64,000 nucleotides of DNA, from the NCBI RefSeq assembly GCF_021088345.1, contig NZ_CP088156.1:5332001-5396000 (forward strand), read 5' to 3'. The position numbers and the translations under genes are program-made. The notes beneath the pieces are model-generated. The model searched no databases and had not been told where the DNA came from. It saw nothing but the letters and a program-made list of their open reading frames with translations. The DNA comes from Bradyrhizobium ontarionense (GTDB lineage: Bacteria > Pseudomonadota > Alphaproteobacteria > Rhizobiales > Xanthobacteraceae). This document shows, in pieces, positions 54,360 through 63,623 of the stretch (position 1 is the first letter of the stretch; each line of letters opens with the position of its first letter).

Positions 54360-55547
54360 ATGTCGATCGAGTTGAGCCGACGAGGATTTTGCATCGGAAC
54401 CGTCCTCATCGGATTCCAGTCCGCTTCCTCCGGGGCTTTCGCGGCGCGAAGCGAAGACGGCACGGTGAGGCTGGGCCTCGTCGCGCCCATGAGCGGCCCG
54501 AACGCCCGGTACGGGTCGTTTTCGCTGCGCGGGGCGCAGATGGCGGCGAAGGAGATCAATGACGCCGGAGGCGTTGGCGGACGCAAGATCAATGTCCTGC
54601 CCGGGGATAGCCAAGGTACGCCGGTCGAAGGCGTCTCCGCCACGCGTCGTCTGATCGATCAGGATCAGGTCGATTTCATCATCGGCGACGTCTCGAGCTC
54701 GGTCACGCTGGCCATGCAGCCGGTCGTTGAGGATGCCGGCGTCCTGCTTCTCAACGCGGCCTCGTCGAACCCGATGATCACCTACAAGGCGGGCGCCGGC
54801 GGTTTCAAATGGACGTTCCGCAACTATCCGACCGACGAGAACCGCGCCCTCATCGTGCTGCAATACGCCGCCGAGAAGAAGGGATACACGAAATACGCCG
54901 TGCTCTCGGTTGATAGCGACTACGGCCGCGCCGCCATTCAGTTCACCAAGAAGTACCTGCCGCGCTTCAAGAGCGAGATCCTGACGGAGGACTACTACAA
55001 GGAGGGCGAGGTGGATTTCCGCAGCGTGCTCTCCAAGATCCGTGACTCCGGCGCCCAGGCGATCATCATGTACGGCAACGCCGATAGCGCGCCCATCGTC
55101 GCACGCCAGATGATGGAGGCCGGCATCGCCGGCAAGATACCTCTGATCGGCAATGCCGAGTTCAACACCGAGAAGACGATCAAGGCGGCACCGAAGGCGC
55201 TGGAAGGCGCGATCGAGGCGGCAGCCTGGCTTCCGGGCTACCAGTCCGAGCGCAGCAAGGCGTTCGTGGACAAGTTCACCGCCGAATACCGGGAAGCTCC
55301 CAATAACCACGCTTACGTGCACTGGGAGACGGTGCATTTGCTGGCCAAGGCGATCGAGCAGGCCAAGAGCATCGATCGCGAGAAAGTCCGGGCCGCGCTC
55401 TCCGGCATCCACTATGCTAGCGCCGTCGGCGAGGTCACCTTCGACGATCACAACCAGGCGCGGCTGCCGATGATCCTTCTCGAGATCGAGGGCGGCAAGC
55501 CCGTGATCAAGGGCGCCTATGCGGCCGAGATCGACTATCCCAAGTAA
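54360..55547 (+). CDS. Periplasmic binding protein of a branched-chain amino acid/amide ABC importer
   Basis: 395 residues. The N-terminus SRRGFCIGTVLIGFQ is a twin-arginine-like signal, ending near AFAA. The mature part is a periplasmic-binding-protein type 1 fold (Peripla_BP_6): VRLGLVAPMSGPNARYGSFSLRGAQMAAKEINDAGGVGGRKINVLPGDSQGTPVEGVSATRRLIDQDQVDFIIGDVSSSVTLAMQPV. It heads the five-gene importer operon. Known ligands of the family are branched-chain amino acids, urea and short amides. Because a hydantoinase operon follows, a cyclic amide or an amino acid derivative is possible here; this is inference. Confidence 0.9.
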   Translation: MSIELSRRGFCIGTVLIGFQSASSGAFAARSEDGTVRLGLVAPMSGPNARYGSFSLRGAQMAAKEINDAGGVGGRKINVLPGDSQGTPVEGVSATRRLIDQDQVDFIIGDVSSSVTLAMQPVVEDAGVLLLNAASSNPMITYKAGAGGFKWTFRNYPTDENRALIVLQYAAEKKGYTKYAVLSVDSDYGRAAIQFTKKYLPRFKSEILTEDYYKEGEVDFRSVLSKIRDSGAQAIIMYGNADSAPIVARQMMEAGIAGKIPLIGNAEFNTEKTIKAAPKALEGAIEAAAWLPGYQSERSKAFVDKFTAEYREAPNNHAYVHWETVHLLAKAIEQAKSIDREKVRAALSGIHYASAVGEVTFDDHNQARLPMILLEIEGGKPVIKGAYAAEIDYPK

Positions 55548-55567
55548 GCCCGCGGAACGGCAGCCCC

Positions 55568-56440
55568 ATGTTCTACACGATCATCGAGCAGGTCGTTAAC
55601 GGCATCATCTCCGGATCGGTCTACGCGATCGTTGCCGTCGGCATGACGATGATCTTCGGTGTCCTGCGGGCAATCAATTTCGCTCACGGCGAATACTACA
55701 TGCTCGGGACCTTCGGGGCCTGGTTCGCGATTGAGTATTTCGATCTGCCTTATCCGGTCGCGGTCGTGATCGGCGTGGTTGCGACGGCGGTCATCGCCGT
55801 GGTCGTCGGCAACCTCGTGATGCAACGGATCGTGGGAGCATCCGCCGAGGCCGGCGTGCTCGCGACGCTCGGTGTCTCGCTGATCCTGCAAAACACGACC
55901 ATCCTGGTTTTCGGCGGCAGCTACAAGTTTTTCTCCGGCGGCTATATCGAGCCAGTGAGCATTCTTGGCCTCACCTTGGCCGAACAGCGTGTCCTGATCA
56001 TCATCGTCGGCCTCGTCGTATTCGTCGGGCTCGAGCTGATGGTGACCTACAGCCGGATGGGCAAGGCCATGCGTGCGGTCTCGCAGAACATCGAGTGCTG
56101 CGCAGTGGTGGGCATCGATGTTCGCCAGATCGCGCTATGGACGTTCATTCTCGGAGCCTGTCTGGCGGCGCTCTCGGGTGTTTTGACGGCGCCGGTGAAT
56201 GTGAGCGTCTACGGCGGCATGGGCGAGCTGATCACCTTCAAGACGCTGCCGATCATCATCATGGGCGGGCTCGGCAATGTGCGCGGCACGTTCGTCGCCG
56301 CGATGATCCTCGGCATCGCCGAGAGCCTCGTCGCCACGTATGTCGGCCTGCAATTCCGCGACACGGTCGGGTTCGCAACCTTGATGCTGGTGCTGATGTG
56401 GCGCCCACACGGGCTGTTTTCCGCGCAGGCGCGCTTCTAG
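55568..56440 (+). CDS. Branched-chain amino acid-type ABC permease, LivH-like
   Basis: 290 residues with eight membrane segments. The start MFYTIIEQVVNGIISGSVYAIVAVGMTMIFGVLRAINFAHGEYYMLGTFGAWFAI is typical of LivH (PF02653), as is the EAA-like loop MRAVSQNIECCAVVGIDVRQIALWTFILGACLAALSGVL and the C-terminal TFKTLPIIIMGGLGNVRGTFVAAMILGIAESL. It forms the channel with the LivM-like subunit encoded next. Distance to the preceding gene is 20 bp, so it is in the same operon. Confidence 0.93.
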   Translation: MFYTIIEQVVNGIISGSVYAIVAVGMTMIFGVLRAINFAHGEYYMLGTFGAWFAIEYFDLPYPVAVVIGVVATAVIAVVVGNLVMQRIVGASAEAGVLATLGVSLILQNTTILVFGGSYKFFSGGYIEPVSILGLTLAEQRVLIIIVGLVVFVGLELMVTYSRMGKAMRAVSQNIECCAVVGIDVRQIALWTFILGACLAALSGVLTAPVNVSVYGGMGELITFKTLPIIIMGGLGNVRGTFVAAMILGIAESLVATYVGLQFRDTVGFATLMLVLMWRPHGLFSAQARF

Positions 56441-56486
56441 ATCCGGTGGTGATGACAGATGAGCGAGATCGCCCGGGAGCTAAGAC

Positions 56487-57473
56487 ATGACGCCCGCTGA
56501 ACTCTCGGCCGTGACGCCGGGCCGGGACCTCCGTGTTCCCTTCGGTATCGCGCTCGCGGCGCTGGCCTGCGTTGCGCCGCTATTTCTGGGCAACTATCCT
56601 TTGCACGCGATCATCATCGCGCTGATCTTTCTGTTGCCGGCACACGGGCTCAACCTGCTGCTCGGTTACACCGGGCTGTTGTCGTTGGCCCAGGCAGCGT
56701 TCTTCGGCATCGGCGCTTACACGTCCGCGCTGCTGGCGGTGCATTTCGGTACACCCTTCTATGTGAACTTCCTGGCAGCGGGACTCATGGCCGGCGCCAT
56801 TGCGCTGCCGCTCGGAATTCCTGCGCTGAGGTTGCGCGCCACGTCGTTCGTCATGTGCACGCTCGGCTTCGTCATCATCGGCCAGGCCATCGCCAAGAAC
56901 TGGATCGGTCTGACGCGCGGCGACATGGGGCTGGCCGCCATTCCCAAGCCTTACTTTGCACTGGGACCGGCTTCGTTTACCGTCTCGGGCACGATCGGCT
57001 TCTACTATCTGGTCCTTAGCATCGCCGCAATCGCCACGCTCGTGGCCTACCTCATCGTCCGCTCGCCGGCCGGGCAGAACATGATCGCGATCCGCGAGAA
57101 CGAGACGCTGGCGGAATCCGTCGGTATCCCGACTTGGCACTACAAGCTGGTGGTGTTCATGATCAGCGCCGCCTTCGCCGGTCTCGGCGGCAGCCTCTAT
57201 GCGCACTACCTGACCGTCGTCAGTCCGCTCACGTTCCAGATGTATTACTCGACCACGATGCTGATCATCGTGCTCGGCGGCGGCGCGGGAACCGTCTCGG
57301 GCGTCATCTTCGGCAGCCTGGTGTTCGTGGGCCTCACGGAAGCGCTTCGCGTCGCGCCGGAGCTGCGCATGATCGCCTACGGTCTCTTCCTGCTCGGGCT
57401 CGTGTTCTGGTTTCCGAGCGGGTTTGCGCCGCTGATCGGCCGCTTCTGGTCCTTGCTGGAGACGCGCCGATGA
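56487..57473 (+). CDS. Branched-chain amino acid-type ABC permease, LivM-like
   Basis: 328 residues with nine to ten membrane segments. Family parts: LNLLLGYTGLLSLAQAAFFGIGAYTSALLAVHF near residue 50-80, GLTRGDMGLAAIPKP, MIAIRENETLAESVGIPTWHYKLVVFMISAAFAGLGGSLYAHYLTVVSP (the EAA loop contacting the ATPases) and LIIVLGGGAGTVSGVIFGSLVFVGL. It pairs with the LivH-like subunit. The stop overlaps the start of the ATPase gene (ATGA at 57470). Confidence 0.93.
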   Translation: MTPAELSAVTPGRDLRVPFGIALAALACVAPLFLGNYPLHAIIIALIFLLPAHGLNLLLGYTGLLSLAQAAFFGIGAYTSALLAVHFGTPFYVNFLAAGLMAGAIALPLGIPALRLRATSFVMCTLGFVIIGQAIAKNWIGLTRGDMGLAAIPKPYFALGPASFTVSGTIGFYYLVLSIAAIATLVAYLIVRSPAGQNMIAIRENETLAESVGIPTWHYKLVVFMISAAFAGLGGSLYAHYLTVVSPLTFQMYYSTTMLIIVLGGGAGTVSGVIFGSLVFVGLTEALRVAPELRMIAYGLFLLGLVFWFPSGFAPLIGRFWSLLETRR

Positions 57474-58240
57474 CCGGGCTCCCGATCCTCGACATCTCCG
57501 GCCTCTGCAAGTCCTATGGTGCCGTCCGCGCCGTCGACTGCGTCGATCTTCACGTCGACCGCGGCGAAATTTGCGGTCTGATCGGCCCAAACGGCTCGGG
57601 CAAGTCCACCTTCTTCGATTGTGTGACCGGGCTTGCCAAGCCCAATGCCGGGGCGGTCAAGCTCGATGGCCAGGACATCACGGGCTGGTCGCTGAACGAT
57701 ATCGCTCGCGAAGGTCGGATGCTGCGGTCATTCCAGAAGACGGTGGTGTTCGGCGCGCTGGACGTCGAGGAAAACCTCGTCATCGCCGGTCAGATGTTCA
57801 CTTTCCCCAGTGTCTGGTCGACCTTCGGCATTGGATCCGCGGCCCGCAACCGCGTCGCGGCGTTGCGGGAGCGGGCGCGCGAGCTGATCAAGATCGCCGG
57901 TCTCTGGGACGTGCGGTCGCAGCCGGCGGGCAAGCTGTCGGGCGGCCAGCAGAAGCTGATCCAGTTCGCTTCGATGCTGATGCCGGAGCCGAAACTCATT
58001 CTGCTCGACGAGCCGATGGCCGGCATCAATCCCAAGCTGATCGAGCGGGTGGTCGAGAGCATCCGTCTTGCCAACACGTCTTTCGGTGTCAGCTTCCTCA
58101 TCATCGAGCACAACATCGACGTGGTGACGAGCCTCTGTCAGCGCGTGGTCGTGCTCGACCAGGGGCGCAAGCTGGCGGAAGGCGCGCCGGACGACATCGT
58201 CCAGAACCAAGCGGTACGGGAGGCCTATCTCGGTGGCTGA
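57470..58240 (+). CDS. Branched-chain amino acid-type ABC ATPase, LivG-like
   Basis: 256 residues. Walker A GPNGSGKST, Q-loop in RSFQKTVVF, signature LSGGQQKLIQFA, Walker B LILLDEPMAGINPKL, and the switch His in LIIEHNIDVV. The NALD-like segment of LivG is present between Walker A and the signature. It drives uptake with the LivF-like partner. The start codon overlaps the permease stop. Confidence 0.94.
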   Translation: MTGLPILDISGLCKSYGAVRAVDCVDLHVDRGEICGLIGPNGSGKSTFFDCVTGLAKPNAGAVKLDGQDITGWSLNDIAREGRMLRSFQKTVVFGALDVEENLVIAGQMFTFPSVWSTFGIGSAARNRVAALRERARELIKIAGLWDVRSQPAGKLSGGQQKLIQFASMLMPEPKLILLDEPMAGINPKLIERVVESIRLANTSFGVSFLIIEHNIDVVTSLCQRVVVLDQGRKLAEGAPDDIVQNQAVREAYLGG

Positions 58241-58973
58241 ACCCTCTCTCTCGATCAAGGGACTGCGCGCCGGCTACGGCTCGCTCGACATCCTCAACGG
58301 GGTCGATCTCGACGTTCCGCAGGGGCAGTTCGTCGCCCTGATGGGCCCGAACGGGGCGGGCAAGTCGACGTTGCTGAAGACGCTTTACGGCATGACCACG
58401 ATCAAAGGCGGCAGCGTCAACTGGCAGGGCAGGGACATCACGGCTCTCAAGTCGCGCGCGATCCTGGCGGAAGGCATTTCATGGGTGCCGCAGGGGCGCT
58501 GCAATTTTCCGCTCATGACGGTCGACGAGAATCTGCAGATGGCGGCCTATACGCTGCGTGACGGCCGGGTGAAGGCGGAGCGGGACTACGTCTACGACCT
58601 CTTCCCGATCCTGAAGACGCGCCGCAACACGCTCGCTGGAAACATGTCGGGCGGCGAGCAGCAATTGCTGGAAGTGGCCATGGCCGTGCTTCAGCGGCCA
58701 AGGATTCTGCTGGTCGACGAGCCGTCAGTCGGACTTTCGCCGAGCGCGATCGGCATCGTGTTCGACGAGCTGCTCCGCATCAACGCGACCGGCCAGACCA
58801 TATTGCTCGTCGAACAGAATACCAAGAAGGCCATGGAGGTTGCGCAGCGCGCCGTGATCCTGCGCCTCGGCAAGGTGATCTGGGACGGCCGGCCCGCGGA
58901 TATCACCCATGATGAGCTCGGCGAACTGTTTCTCACCGGCCGCATGCGCGGCGAAACCGAGGTCGAGCACTAG
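58233..58973 (+). CDS. Branched-chain amino acid-type ABC ATPase, LivF-like
   Basis: 246 residues from a GTG at 58233 that overlaps the preceding gene by 8 bp. Walker A GPNGAGKST, signature MSGGEQQLLEVA, Walker B ILLVDEPSVGLSP, switch His replaced by Gln in LLVEQNTKK, which is normal for LivF. It completes the ATPase pair of the importer. The aminotransferase gene follows 59 bp later and may belong to the same transcript. Confidence 0.94.
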   Translation: MAEPSLSIKGLRAGYGSLDILNGVDLDVPQGQFVALMGPNGAGKSTLLKTLYGMTTIKGGSVNWQGRDITALKSRAILAEGISWVPQGRCNFPLMTVDENLQMAAYTLRDGRVKAERDYVYDLFPILKTRRNTLAGNMSGGEQQLLEVAMAVLQRPRILLVDEPSVGLSPSAIGIVFDELLRINATGQTILLVEQNTKKAMEVAQRAVILRLGKVIWDGRPADITHDELGELFLTGRMRGETEVEH

Positions 58974-59032
58974 GGGGCCCAGCGTTCGCCGCACACGAGT
59001 GCACACAGATACCAAACCTGAAGGACGACCAA

Positions 59033-60241
59033 GTGACGATCTTCGTGCCAGCTGCGCGTGTCTCGCGCATCAAGATTTCTCCGACGACGGCGGCTTCCGC
59101 GCGGATTCGCGAGCTCAAGGCGGCGGGACGCGACATCATCGACATGGCCATCGGGGAGCCGGATTTCGACACGCCCGATCACGTCAAGACAGCCGCGCAT
59201 GCAGCGATCGATCGCGGCGAGACGAAATACACCGCGGTCAACGGCACCGTAGCGCTGCGCAAGGCGATCATCGCCGACTACGCGCGTCGTCTGGGGCTCG
59301 AATATGCCGACAACGAGATCTGCGTCGGTGGCGGCGCCAAGCAGATCCTGTTTCTTGCGCTGATGGCGAGCGTGGAGGAGGCGGCTGAGGTCATCATCCC
59401 CGCGCCCTATTGGGTCTCCTACCCCGATATGGTCATTGCCAATGACGGCACGCCGGTCATCGTCCGTTGCTCGGAGAACCAGGGCTTCAAGCTGACGGCA
59501 GATGCGCTTGAGGCCGCCATCACGCCAAGAACACGCTGGCTGATCCTCAATGCGCCCTCGAATCCGACGGGCGCGGCTTATTCGCGATCAGACCTTCAGG
59601 CGCTCGGCGAGGTCCTGCTGCGCCATTCGAATGTGCTGATCCTCTCCGACGACATCTATGACCAGATCTGGTACCGCGACGAGCCGGCAACCACGCTGGC
59701 GGCTGCCGTGCCCGCCCTGAAGGACCGAATCCTGCTCGCCAACGGCGTGTCGAAGACCTACGCCATGACCGGATGGCGGATCGGCTATGCGGCGGGTCCC
59801 GCGCCACTGATCGCCGCGATCAACAAGCTGCAGTCGCAGATCTCGTCGTGTCCGTCGTCGATCAGTCAGGCCGCAGCGGCCCATGCGCTCACGAGCGATC
59901 AGTCGTTCGTGCGTGACAGCGTCAAGCTCTACAAGGAACGCCGCGATTATGCCTGCGCGCGGCTGAATGCAATCGCTGGCCTGTCGTGTCTGGTGCCGGA
60001 TGGTGCGTTCTACCTCTACCCCGGCTGTGCCGGGGTCATCGGCAAGACCACGCCGGACGGCAAGGTGATCGAGAACGATCTCGATTTCGTGCTCTATCTT
60101 CTGGATGACGTCGGCGTGGCGGCCGTGCAGGGCGCAGCGTACGGGCTATCACCTTATTTCCGCCTGTCCATTGCAACCTCGATGGAGGCGATCAGCGAGG
60201 CCTGCGACCGTATCGAGAAGGCCTGCAAGGCGCTTTCCTGA
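59033..60241 (+). CDS. Class I/II pyridoxal-phosphate aminotransferase (aspartate aminotransferase-like)
   Basis: 402 residues from a GTG at 59033, preceded by AAGGACGACCAA. Fold type I marks: IGEPDFDTPDHVKTAAHAAIDRGETKYTAVNGTVALRKAI, NAPSNPTGAAYSR (PLP phosphate and pyridine contact), SDDIYDQIWY, and the Schiff-base Lys in GVSKTYAMTGWRIGYA. The carboxylate-binding Arg is in YFRLSIATSM. It probably transfers the amino group of an amino acid released or imported by this locus. Its position between the importer and the LysR gene suggests co-transcription with the importer. Confidence 0.93.
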   Translation: MTIFVPAARVSRIKISPTTAASARIRELKAAGRDIIDMAIGEPDFDTPDHVKTAAHAAIDRGETKYTAVNGTVALRKAIIADYARRLGLEYADNEICVGGGAKQILFLALMASVEEAAEVIIPAPYWVSYPDMVIANDGTPVIVRCSENQGFKLTADALEAAITPRTRWLILNAPSNPTGAAYSRSDLQALGEVLLRHSNVLILSDDIYDQIWYRDEPATTLAAAVPALKDRILLANGVSKTYAMTGWRIGYAAGPAPLIAAINKLQSQISSCPSSISQAAAAHALTSDQSFVRDSVKLYKERRDYACARLNAIAGLSCLVPDGAFYLYPGCAGVIGKTTPDGKVIENDLDFVLYLLDDVGVAAVQGAAYGLSPYFRLSIATSMEAISEACDRIEKACKALS

Positions 60242-60288
60242 GCGCGCAGCGCGGGAATGCCGCGAAAACCCTTTTCCCGACAAGAATA

Positions 60289-60304
60289 TCATTGAAATCA
60301 ATGA
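60289..60304. promoter_or_regulatory. Short palindrome upstream of the LysR gene
   Basis: TCATTGA AA TCAATGA, perfect 7 bp arms around two bases, 58 bp before the LysR start, in an AT-rich patch. It is a possible regulator site or part of the promoter. It does not match the CCATA-N9-TATGG sites. Confidence 0.4.
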
Positions 60305-60362
60305 GCTAGATAACGGATAGTGCTGCTCCAGACCGTCTTTCCAGGACCCACATCCGGCCCCA

Positions 60363-61301
60363 ATGAGCGTCGATTTCAGGAAGCTGAAGAGCTTTGTCAA
60401 AGTCGTCGACGCCGGCAGCGTTTCGCGGGCTGCCGGTCTGTTGCGGACGGCGCAGCCCGCGCTGTCGCAGCAGATCGCTGCACTCGAGAGCCATTTCAAG
60501 CACAAGCTGCTTCTGCGTAGTAATCACGGCATTGTCCCGACCGAAGCGGGGCTCATCCTCTATCGCCATGCCCAACTGCTCCTGAAGCAGATCGAGCAGG
60601 CGCAGATCGATATCGATCAATCGACCAAGGCGCTGGCTGGGCGCGTGTCGATCGGGCTTGCGACCTATTCGGCATCGAGCACGTTGTCGCTGCCGATCCT
60701 GAAGGAGATGTCTACGCTACATCCGCAGATCATCGTCCATATCAACGACAGTTTCGGTTACGTCCTGAGCGAGCTCATCATGACCGGCAGGATGGATATG
60801 GCCGTCATCTACGGCTCCGGTCCGATCAAGGGCGTCAAGCTCCAGCCGTTGTTTCGGGAGGAGTTGTATCTGGTCTCCCGGTCGGAGAAGGCGGTGAAGA
60901 AGCTGGCCGACGAGCCCCTCCCGCTTTCGGCCCTTGCCGACGTCAAGCTGCTGCTGCCGAGCCAGGGTCATTTCCTGCGGCGCCTGATTGATGAATCGCT
61001 GGCGCGGGCGCGGGTGACGCCAAACGTGGTCTCGGAAATCGAATCCGTGTCGGCACTCGGAGCGGCGGTCACGGAAGGGCTCGGGGCGACCATCCTGCCT
61101 GCTTCAGTGGCCGCAAGCGCATCCAGCTTCGAAGGTGTCGAGGTCCGGCGGCTTGTTCGTCCCGCCATCGAGGCGACCGTCTCGCTGTGTGAGTCGGATC
61201 ACCTGCCTCTCTCGGAGCCTGCGCTGGCGACACGATCCGTGCTTCTCACGGTGGTGGAGAAGCTGATGCGCAGCCATCCGCAAGGCATCCGCACGGTCTA
61301 G
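60363..61301 (+). CDS. LysR-family regulator, Nac-like
   Basis: 312 residues. The N-terminal helix-turn-helix (DFRKLKSFVKVVDAGSVSRAAGLLRTAQPALSQQIAALESHFKHKLLLRSNHGIVPTEAGLILYRHAQLLLKQIEQAQ) follows Nac of enterobacteria closely in pattern. The remaining 220 residues are the usual LysR ligand domain (RVSIGLATYSASSTLSLPILKEM). Nac couples nitrogen limitation to gene expression and binds ATA-N9-TAT. Two such sites lie upstream of the importer operon and of the hydantoinase operon. It is therefore predicted to control both. No effector is known. Confidence 0.9.
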   Translation: MSVDFRKLKSFVKVVDAGSVSRAAGLLRTAQPALSQQIAALESHFKHKLLLRSNHGIVPTEAGLILYRHAQLLLKQIEQAQIDIDQSTKALAGRVSIGLATYSASSTLSLPILKEMSTLHPQIIVHINDSFGYVLSELIMTGRMDMAVIYGSGPIKGVKLQPLFREELYLVSRSEKAVKKLADEPLPLSALADVKLLLPSQGHFLRRLIDESLARARVTPNVVSEIESVSALGAAVTEGLGATILPASVAASASSFEGVEVRRLVRPAIEATVSLCESDHLPLSEPALATRSVLLTVVEKLMRSHPQGIRTV

Positions 61302-61370
61302 AATCCGCTTGCTGCGCCTCATCGCCGGGCCATCGCGACGCGGGCCCGCTCAGCGCCGGTCACGCAACGC

Positions 61371-61389
61371 CCATAAGCAAAATCTATGG
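61371..61389. promoter_or_regulatory. Nac-type operator candidate upstream of the hydantoinase operon
   Basis: CCATA AGCAAAATC TATGG, a 5 bp inverted repeat with 9 bp spacer, 157 bp before the HyuA-like start. It shares CCATAAG and TATGGCGGCAGA with the site at 54195-54217 and stands at nearly the same distance from its gene. Confidence 0.7.
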
Positions 61390-61546
61390 CGGCAGACCGG
61401 AGTTGTGGTGGCCCGCGTCGGGTGCATTTCCTACCGTCGAAGACATCGCCGAACCCGGCGCTCTCGATCCCAGCCTTGATCGCACGGCAGAGCAGCAGCT
61501 CGAAAATCCTTCGGCATCCTGCACGGCGATCGCCTCGAGGAAAAAG

Positions 61547-63613
61547 ATGGCCAAGCTCGCATTCGATACCGGGGGGACCTTCACCGATTTCGCGCTACTC
61601 GATGACGTCGGTGAATTGCACCTCCACAAGGTGCTGAGCACGCCGGACAATCCCGCCGAAGCCGTGGTGCGCGGCGTGTCCGAACTGCTCGAGCAGTTTC
61701 GCGAAGTCGTCGATCTCGACAAGCTCCAGGTGCTCGGCGCGACGACCGTGGTCACCAATGCTGTGCTGGAGCGGAAGGGCGTCAAGACCGGCTTCATCGC
61801 GACGGCTGGCTTCCAGGACATGCTGCGCATCCGCAATGAGGGGCGCTACGATCTCTACGACCTGAATTTGAAGTATCCGGATCCGCTGGTCACCCGCGCC
61901 AACAGCTTTGGCGCGCTGGAGCGAATGTCCGCCGGTGGCGACGTCGTAATGCCGTTGAACGAGGAGACGGTTCGCGAAATCGCTGGCCGGTTGCGCCATG
62001 AAGGCATCAAATCCGTCGCCGTCTGCCTGCTCCACGCCTACAAATATCCGGCCCACGAGCAGCGGATCGCGGCGCTGCTTCGAGAGGAAAATCCCGACAT
62101 CTTCGTGTCGCTGTCTTCCGACGTCTGTCCGGAAGTTCGCGAGTTCGATCGCGCCTCGACCACCGTGGTCAACGCCTATACGCGCCCCCAGATGTCAGGC
62201 CACGTCGCGCATCTCGAACGTGAATTCAGCGCCAAGGGCATCAATCGCCAGGTCCTGTGGATGACCTCGTCGGGCGGCCTCGTGCCGAGCCGCCGCGCCG
62301 CGGAGCTGCCGGTTCGGCTGATTGAATCGGGTCCCGCCGCCGGCGCCGTCGCGGCCGCGGAATTCGGCCGTATCGCGGGCGAGGGCAGCGTCCTGTCCTT
62401 CGACATGGGCGGGACTACCGCGAAATTGTGCCTGATCCCGAACGGCGAGCCGACGGTCGGAACGGATCTCGAGGTTGCGCACTATCACCGCTTCCGCAAA
62501 GGCTCCGGCTTCCCCCTGAAGATCCAGTCGATTCGCATGATCGAGATCGGGGCTGGCGGCGGCTCGATCGCCGCGAAAAATCCGCTTGGCCTCCTCGACG
62601 TCGGACCGCGTTCGGCCGGTGCGCTGCCCGGGCCGGCCGCCTACCAGCGCGGCGGCACCGAGCCGACCGTGACCGATGCCGATATTCTGCTTGGCTATAT
62701 GGGCACCGAATCCTTCGTCGGCGGTTCGTTCAAGGTCTCCAAGGATGCGGCACAAGCGGTGATGGCGAAGCTGGCGGCTGCGCTCGACGTCAGCGTGCCG
62801 CGTTGCGCCTGGGGTATCCACGATCTCGTCAACGAATCCATGAGCAAGGCGGCGGCGGTGCATGCGACCGATCTCGGCGTCGATCCGCGCAGCCTCCCGA
62901 TGGTGGCCTTCGGCGGTGCGGGCCCGGTGCATGCCTATGGCATCGCGCGCAAGCTCGGCATCAAGCGCGTGATCTGCCCGACAGGCGCCGGTGTGACCTC
63001 GGCGATCGGCCTGCTGATCGCGCCGGTCGCGGTCGATCTCTCGGCGAGTTTTCCGATGCAGGTCGGCGATTGGGATTTCGCGGCGATGGAACGCCTGCTT
63101 GGCGACCTGGCGGAACAGGGCGCCGAGGTCATCGGCGCTGCTGGTGTCCCGGCCGAAACGATCACCAACACCTATACGGTCGATATGCGCCATGTCGGCC
63201 AGGGGCACGAGATCACGGTGACCTTGCCGGATCGGAGCCTGCCGCCGAAGCAGTTTCTCGGTCAGCTCGTCGACAACTTCTACAAGCTCTATCGGGAGCT
63301 GTTCGGCCGAACGGTGGCGGGATCCTCGGTCGAGGTCATCACCTGGCGCCTGCGTTCGAGCGGCGAAAAGGATCAGGTCACGCGGTCTCACGCCAGGCAA
63401 GCTGCGGACGCCAGGAAGGGCACGCGATCCGTCTACTTCAACGAGCTCGGCGGTTACACCGAAGCGCCGGTCTATGATCACTACAGGCTGCCGGTCGGTG
63501 AACAAATTCAGGGACCCGCCATCGTCGAACAGCGCGAGTCGACCGCGGTCGTCGGACCGAGCGGCAGGGCTCACGTTGATATCAACGGCAACCTCGTGAT
63601 CGATATCGCTTAA
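61547..63613 (+). CDS. hyuA: Hydantoinase/oxoprolinase subunit A (HyuA-like)
   Basis: 688 residues from the ATG at 61547, which is preceded by GAGGAAAAAG; the in-frame codons before it read through the operator region and are not coding. The ATPase fold marks are FDTGGTFTDFALL at the N-terminus, GATTVVTNAVLERKGVKTGFIATAGFQDMLRIRNEGRYDLYDLN, SGPAAGAV and FDMGGTTAKLCLIPNGEP. The C-terminus is the beta-rich substrate domain. The enzyme hydrolyses 5-oxoproline, hydantoins or N-methylhydantoin with ATP, together with subunit B. HyuB begins 11 bp later, so the pair is an operon. The exact substrate cannot be assigned. Confidence 0.92.
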   Translation: MAKLAFDTGGTFTDFALLDDVGELHLHKVLSTPDNPAEAVVRGVSELLEQFREVVDLDKLQVLGATTVVTNAVLERKGVKTGFIATAGFQDMLRIRNEGRYDLYDLNLKYPDPLVTRANSFGALERMSAGGDVVMPLNEETVREIAGRLRHEGIKSVAVCLLHAYKYPAHEQRIAALLREENPDIFVSLSSDVCPEVREFDRASTTVVNAYTRPQMSGHVAHLEREFSAKGINRQVLWMTSSGGLVPSRRAAELPVRLIESGPAAGAVAAAEFGRIAGEGSVLSFDMGGTTAKLCLIPNGEPTVGTDLEVAHYHRFRKGSGFPLKIQSIRMIEIGAGGGSIAAKNPLGLLDVGPRSAGALPGPAAYQRGGTEPTVTDADILLGYMGTESFVGGSFKVSKDAAQAVMAKLAAALDVSVPRCAWGIHDLVNESMSKAAAVHATDLGVDPRSLPMVAFGGAGPVHAYGIARKLGIKRVICPTGAGVTSAIGLLIAPVAVDLSASFPMQVGDWDFAAMERLLGDLAEQGAEVIGAAGVPAETITNTYTVDMRHVGQGHEITVTLPDRSLPPKQFLGQLVDNFYKLYRELFGRTVAGSSVEVITWRLRSSGEKDQVTRSHARQAADARKGTRSVYFNELGGYTEAPVYDHYRLPVGEQIQGPAIVEQRESTAVVGPSGRAHVDINGNLVIDIA

Positions 63614-63623
63614 GGACGCGTCG

